Source: JAGLSB01 sp023135955 (GTDB lineage: Bacteria; Bacteroidota; Bacteroidia; Bacteroidales; GCA-2748055). From it: a DNA stretch of 8,641 bases. The notes beneath the pieces are model-generated. The model saw only the letters and a program-made list of their open reading frames with translations, ran no database searches and was not told the DNA's origin. Position 1 is the first letter of the stretch. Each line of letters begins with the position of its first letter. Both the position numbers and the translations under genes were made by a program. The stretch is from NCBI GenBank assembly GCA_030673645.1, contig DAOVIO010000165.1, positions 1 through 8,641 of the forward strand, read 5' to 3'. Shown piece by piece: positions 6,443 through 8,641 of this stretch.

Positions 6443-8343
6443 AAAGATCAACACATTTATTCGCAAAATTCCTTTATGCTCTGCTGTTCCTTGTAATCAT
6501 ACCTGTTGGCTTTTGGTTTTGGGCAAAATTTACGGAATCAATTATCAGATACCCGGCGATTGAATCTAAAACTGCCGGATTGATTATTACTATTGTAGGT
6601 GTCTTACTGATTTTGTGGGCAATGATTGCTTTAATGAAACACGGCAAGGGCTTACCTATGAATGCTTTCCCTCCTTCTCAATTCGTAAAAAAAGGACCTT
6701 ATCAACTTTTCCAACATCCGATTTATTGGGGTTTCGGAATTTTAATGGTCGGCGTTTTTGTTTTGACTGGTTCTTCTAGCGGATTGTGGTTAGTTACACC
6801 CCTTACCATTCTCAGCATGATTGCTCTCGTGTGGGGATATGAAAAAATCGATTTGAAGAAAAGGTTCCCCAAAGAAACCATAAAAACAGTTTTACATCTT
6901 CCGGAAAATAGCTCTGGTCCGACATCCTTGAGAGATAGTATTGCTTCTGTAATTGTTATAGCCATAATGTTGACACTCGGGAATTATCTTATAATAAAAC
7001 TGTCCGGTAACATTTCACCTTTTACAGGAAATACATTGATCATTCATCCTGTTTTTGGAAATCCACAACTTCAAATCCTGAGTCTCATTTTTATTATCAT
7101 TATTCCATTTTTACTGAAAAAAAAAGATATTCTGTTTGAATGGGCAGTTTCGGTAATCCTTGGTTTGACATTATCCGTTTTCATTGCACTCATTTCCCCG
7201 GCGATAGGAACTCAATATTTTCTTTACGAAAATTCCATTACGGATAAGGGCTCAGGGTTGGCTCTTTCTATTATCGCTGTTCCAATATTTTTAATATTAA
7301 TTTCGTTAAAAGCGATTCTTCGACAATCAACCAAGCTCTTCGTATATACTAGTTTGATTGCCATCTTGCTTGGCGCTATACAACTGACCAATAGTAGTTC
7401 TTCGATACTTCATCTGGTGACTTCCCTTTTGATTTTTTTACTTGCAGCCAATTATAACCGAATCTGGTATTTTTTGAAAAACACTAGTGAAAAAATTGCA
7501 AATTCCTGGCAGGAGTGGGTAATCGGTAAGGTCAGAATAATTAATCACGGATTCTATATCGGAATCGGAGTATTCTTTGCTATTCTCCTTGCGGGCATTT
7601 TATCAGGAAAGATTTATGCATGGGCTATTCTGGTTTTTGCTTTTATAGGGATTGTTTTTTCAGGTCTTTGGGCTCAAATAGTAGAAGGTTCGGAAAAACT
7701 AAAAAGACCATTCGGGTATTACGGTTCCTTGGTAGGAATCCCATTTGGTTGCCTCGCCGTTTGGGCAATGGGGGTAAATGTTTGGGTAATTATCGGTGTG
7801 GCTTCGGTAGTTATGCCCTGGGTACAGGCAATCGGCCGGTTTAGATGTTTGGTAAACGGCTGTTGTCATGGAGGACCAGTGGATAACCCGAGAATTGGAA
7901 TTCGATATTTTCATTTTCGATCCAGAGTCAGCAGGATTTCAGGAATGAAAGGAGAATTACTTCACCCTACACAACTCTATGCTATTCTCTGGCTATTTAT
8001 CGTCGGCTTCATTTTGCTTGCACTTTGGAATAATCGCTTCCCCGCATCTTTTATTTCCGGCATTTATTTGATATTGACTGGGATTGGTCGTTTTGTAGAA
8101 GAAGCCTATCGGGGAGAGGTGCAAACGAAGATTTTAAAAGGACTCCGTTTGTACCAATGGATAGCCATTATTAGCCTTGTAATTGGAATAATTATGACAA
8201 CAATTCCAACGGAACAAATTGTTATCATTTCTGGTTTCGGCTGGGAAACATTAGCTGCAGCTGTCCTTGGAGGATTATTCGCTTTCTTTGCGATGGGAGT
8301 TGATTTCCCTTATTCAAACAAAAGATTTTCGAGGTTGGTATAG
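6439..8343 (+). CDS. Polytopic fusion: ICMT-like methyltransferase, middle membrane domain, Lgt-like domain
   Basis: This 634-residue protein is about twice the usual length of either outer family. Residues 1-150 resemble isoprenylcysteine/phospholipid methyltransferases: helices at about 9-28 and 46-66, then GPYQLFQHPIYWG (86-98; RHP is usual), and E135-K in place of the common EE pair, then RFP. Residues 165-350 are helical. R295 and H325 in RQSTKL...ILHLV weakly recall the third motif of PAP2 phosphatases, but the catalytic pattern is not preserved. Residues 365-590 resemble prolipoprotein diacylglyceryl transferase: YYGSLVG (427-433, where Lgt has HGG), GRFRCLVNGCCHGGP (466-480, including R467 at the Lgt R143 position), HPTQLY (509-514) and RFVEE (551-555, R551 and E555 at the Lgt R239/E243 positions). 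The His103, Asn146 and Glu151 equivalents appear changed, and a GCC replaces the usual NGE. It is therefore probably not the housekeeping Lgt. It is translationally coupled to the permease by ATGA at 6439-6442. A role in modifying a membrane lipid or lipid-linked substrate is inferred. Confidence 0.8.
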   Translation: MKRSTHLFAKFLYALLFLVIIPVGFWFWAKFTESIIRYPAIESKTAGLIITIVGVLLILWAMIALMKHGKGLPMNAFPPSQFVKKGPYQLFQHPIYWGFGILMVGVFVLTGSSSGLWLVTPLTILSMIALVWGYEKIDLKKRFPKETIKTVLHLPENSSGPTSLRDSIASVIVIAIMLTLGNYLIIKLSGNISPFTGNTLIIHPVFGNPQLQILSLIFIIIIPFLLKKKDILFEWAVSVILGLTLSVFIALISPAIGTQYFLYENSITDKGSGLALSIIAVPIFLILISLKAILRQSTKLFVYTSLIAILLGAIQLTNSSSSILHLVTSLLIFLLAANYNRIWYFLKNTSEKIANSWQEWVIGKVRIINHGFYIGIGVFFAILLAGILSGKIYAWAILVFAFIGIVFSGLWAQIVEGSEKLKRPFGYYGSLVGIPFGCLAVWAMGVNVWVIIGVASVVMPWVQAIGRFRCLVNGCCHGGPVDNPRIGIRYFHFRSRVSRISGMKGELLHPTQLYAILWLFIVGFILLALWNNRFPASFISGIYLILTGIGRFVEEAYRGEVQTKILKGLRLYQWIAIISLVIGIIMTTIPTEQIVIISGFGWETLAAAVLGGLFAFFAMGVDFPYSNKRFSRLV

Positions 8344-8417
8344 AAGATAATTGCCAAGGAGGATGTCAATTGCTTTAATGGCTGAAAGTTACTAAGTACA
8401 AGTCTTGCTTTTGAATT

Positions 8418-8641
8418 TTAATTGTTTATTGTATTTTCATCAAAAATGAGTCTTTTATAATCTGGCTTGAGTCTTTCAGGTAGATTTTTAATTAAATACT
8501 TACTAATTCTACTTTACGAAGTTAATTTCTTTGATTGTTCCAATTTTTGTTTATTGTAATTCCAATCGATATCTGCTTTTCGTTTAATATGTCTTTTCTG
8601 CATTTGTTTTATTTTTTGTTCCATTTCAATTTGGGTTGCAC
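8418..8641 (-). pseudogene. 3' end of a minus-strand gene, apparently interrupted by an internal stop
   Basis: On the minus strand a frame enters from beyond the window and is open from 8639 down to TAA at 8514-8516. Its 41 codons are rich in Lys, Gln and Glu, and a helical coiled-coil tail is likely (MEQKIKQMQKRHIKRKAD and on). The same frame then runs a further 31 codons to TAA at 8418-8420, and these also look like a real protein tail (IKNLPERLKPDYKRLIFDE). I read this as one C-terminus split by a nonsense mutation. Alternatively the gene ends at the first stop and the rest is chance. The family is not recognisable from this fragment. It is convergent with the operon. I see nothing else in 8344-8641: a short mismatched stem at 8349-8371 is too weak to call a terminator. 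Confidence 0.4.

Noticed and set aside
8349..8371. Stem AATTGCCA/TGTCAATT after the operon as a terminator
   Set aside because: The stem has a mismatch and low GC and is not followed by a clear T-run.

Overview
The window is AT-rich chromosomal DNA from what is most likely a member of the Bacteroidota. The main indicators are a secreted protein with a Fibrobacter-succinogenes-type major paralogous (FISUMP) domain, near absence of Shine-Dalgarno sequences before convincing starts, AT-rich intergenic DNA, and a sugar-type MFS permease of a style common in that phylum. The genus cannot be read from the sequence.

Layout, left to right. Bases 4-213 are a long imperfect palindrome with a strong hairpin at its apex, a MITE-like interspersed repeat, followed by a (TA)n tract. 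Next come three separately spaced plus-strand genes: a secreted FISUMP-domain protein (393-1076), a 12-helix MFS transporter (1256-2590), and a fold-type III PLP decarboxylase homologue (2931-4088). The decarboxylase homologue has lost its PLP-binding lysine (Met48) and other catalytic residues, so it is probably not an ordinary diaminopimelate decarboxylase. The gaps between these genes (179 and 340 bases) hold no convincing gene.

The most interesting part is 4243-8343, four tightly packed plus-strand genes that look like one operon: a lipocalin/CrtC-like protein without a signal peptide, an ABC ATPase 5 bases later, an ABC-2-type permease overlapping it by ATGA, and a 634-residue polytopic membrane protein overlapping that by ATGA. 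The last protein joins an isoprenylcysteine-methyltransferase-like N-terminus, a middle membrane region that may be a degenerate PAP2 domain, and a C-terminal prolipoprotein diacylglyceryl transferase (Lgt)-like domain. Together they suggest a membrane-lipid or lipid-linked-molecule tailoring and export system whose substrate is unknown. This functional link is inference from gene order and domain content.

After the operon, the minus strand carries the 3' end of a gene entering from beyond the window. Its frame is broken by an internal TAA at 8514-8516 but stays protein-like for 31 more codons, which suggests a decayed or truncated gene.
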